A stretch of 6,020 nt of DNA from Deltaproteobacteria bacterium (GTDB lineage: Bacteria > Desulfobacterota > Binatia > UBA9968): assembly GCA_023250495.1 (NCBI GenBank), contig JAHFAP010000093.1, forward strand, positions 5,112 to 11,131. The letters are read 5' to 3'. A program made the translations under genes and the position numbers. The notes beneath the pieces were generated by a model, which was not told the DNA's origin, made no database searches, and was given only the letters and a program-made list of their open reading frames with translations. Below, one piece after another: positions 5,744 through 6,020 of this stretch (positions are counted from its first letter, which is position 1; every line of letters begins with the position of its first letter).

Positions 5744-5771
5744 ATTATCCTATTTTCGCCGCTCCTGTCCA
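5744..5771 (-). promoter_or_regulatory. Sigma70-like promoter of the VOC-Pht5-yacG-lpxA operon
   Basis: On the minus strand TGGACA (5771-5766, 5 of 6 matches to TTGACA) and GATAAT (5749-5744, 5 of 6 to TATAAT) are 16 nt apart. Transcription would begin near 5737, giving a leader of about 29 nt that holds the strong ribosome site. No operator-like dyad is evident right at the promoter. Confidence 0.6.
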
Positions 5772-5832
5772 CCCCTGACCAGCTCTTCGTCAAAAGACGT
5801 GGTTCCTCGGAGAAAACCTTCCGGCCTGAAAA

Positions 5833-5889
5833 GTTTAAGGGTTTAAGGGATCAAGGGTTTTTAACCTTTCAACCCTTTAACTCTTTAAC
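5833..5889. repeat. Long imperfect hairpin of degenerate 8-base units
   Basis: The left arm (5833-5859) and right arm (5863-5889) match at 21 of 27 positions when one is reversed and complemented, with a 3-base TTT loop. The arms read as 8-base units: AGTTTAAG, GGTTTAAG, GGATCAAG on one side, and TTTCAACC, CTTTAACT, CTTTAACC on the other. The hairpin lies about 60 nt upstream of the operon promoter. It could be a dispersed intergenic palindrome, or could end transcription from the right; the lack of a GC-rich stem with a T-run makes a classic terminator less likely. Confidence 0.7.
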
Positions 5890-5906
5890 CTGATAGAGCG
5901 TGTCGT

Positions 5907-5951
5907 AGCAACGTCAATCTGTCAGGTTAACAGCAACGTAAAAATGTCAGG
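5907..5951. repeat. Two 20-base direct repeats, likely end of an insertion element
   Basis: AGCAACGTCAATCTGTCAGG (5907-5926) and AGCAACGTAAAAATGTCAGG (5932-5951) match at 17 of 20 positions with a 25-base period. Spaced direct copies of this type are typical of transposase-binding sites at ends of IS21-like and related elements. Beyond them the sequence is open on the minus strand from the right edge to a TGA at 5949-5947 (GRWEVSRYGPETTQPVQLHE), and on the plus strand from ATG 5962 after GGTGAG; either could be the edge of a transposase-type gene outside the window. I cannot name the family. Confidence 0.6.
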
Positions 5952-6020
5952 GTGAGATTTCATGGAGTTGGACCGGCTGGGTCGTTTCGGGTCCATACCT
6001 GGAGACCTCCCACCTTCCGT

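Overview
The window looks like a chromosomal segment from an uncultured Gram-negative bacterium. An lpxA gene (lipid A synthesis) and a yacG gene point that way. The overall style resembles soil or sediment lineages formerly grouped with Deltaproteobacteria, NC10 or Rokubacteria; that placement is an inference from gene content and base composition, not a phylogenetic result. Coding DNA is moderately GC-rich, and the intergenic islands at about 2280-2460 and 5830-5900 are clearly AT-richer.

Left block (1-2103, minus strand): a MoxR/CoxD-type AAA+ ATPase with a GTG start is followed after 3 nt by a CoxE-like von Willebrand factor A protein that runs off the left edge. Such pairs are usually chaperone or metal-centre maturation modules. 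The client, for example a CO-dehydrogenase-type enzyme, is not in the window. Just upstream lies an open stretch of about 66 codons with no usual start codon (2122-2322), either a decayed gene or a small protein with an odd start.

Middle (2323-3333): an AT-rich hairpin built from degenerate 7-base units is followed by a wrecked IS1595-like transposase on the plus strand. The zinc-ribbon N-terminus and the C-terminal end are kept in different frames, and the catalytic middle is gone. The transposase tail has lost its stop and reads in frame into a small secreted or membrane protein of unknown function (2929-3333). That gene has its own good promoter, placed so close to the ATG that its transcript may be almost leaderless.

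Right block (3330-5708, minus strand): a tight four-gene operon in the order VOC-fold enzyme, Pht5-like protein of the 4,5-dihydroxyphthalate decarboxylase / substrate-binding fold, yacG, lpxA. Gaps are 14, 8 and 14 nt. A sigma70-like promoter lies at 5744-5771, and a very strong ribosome binding site fixes the first start. The first two genes suggest metabolism of an aromatic or other small acid, while lpxA stands apart from its usual lpxD/fabZ/lpxB partners. lpxA and the secreted-protein gene converge and share a CTAG that supplies both stop codons.

Right edge (5830-6020): a second long hairpin made of degenerate 8-base units, then two 20-base direct repeats 25 bases apart that look like the end of another insertion element continuing beyond the window. 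No CRISPR array, tRNA or rRNA was seen. The most unusual material is the unit-built hairpins, the transposase/secreted-protein junction, the startless small ORF, and the mixed operon carrying lpxA.
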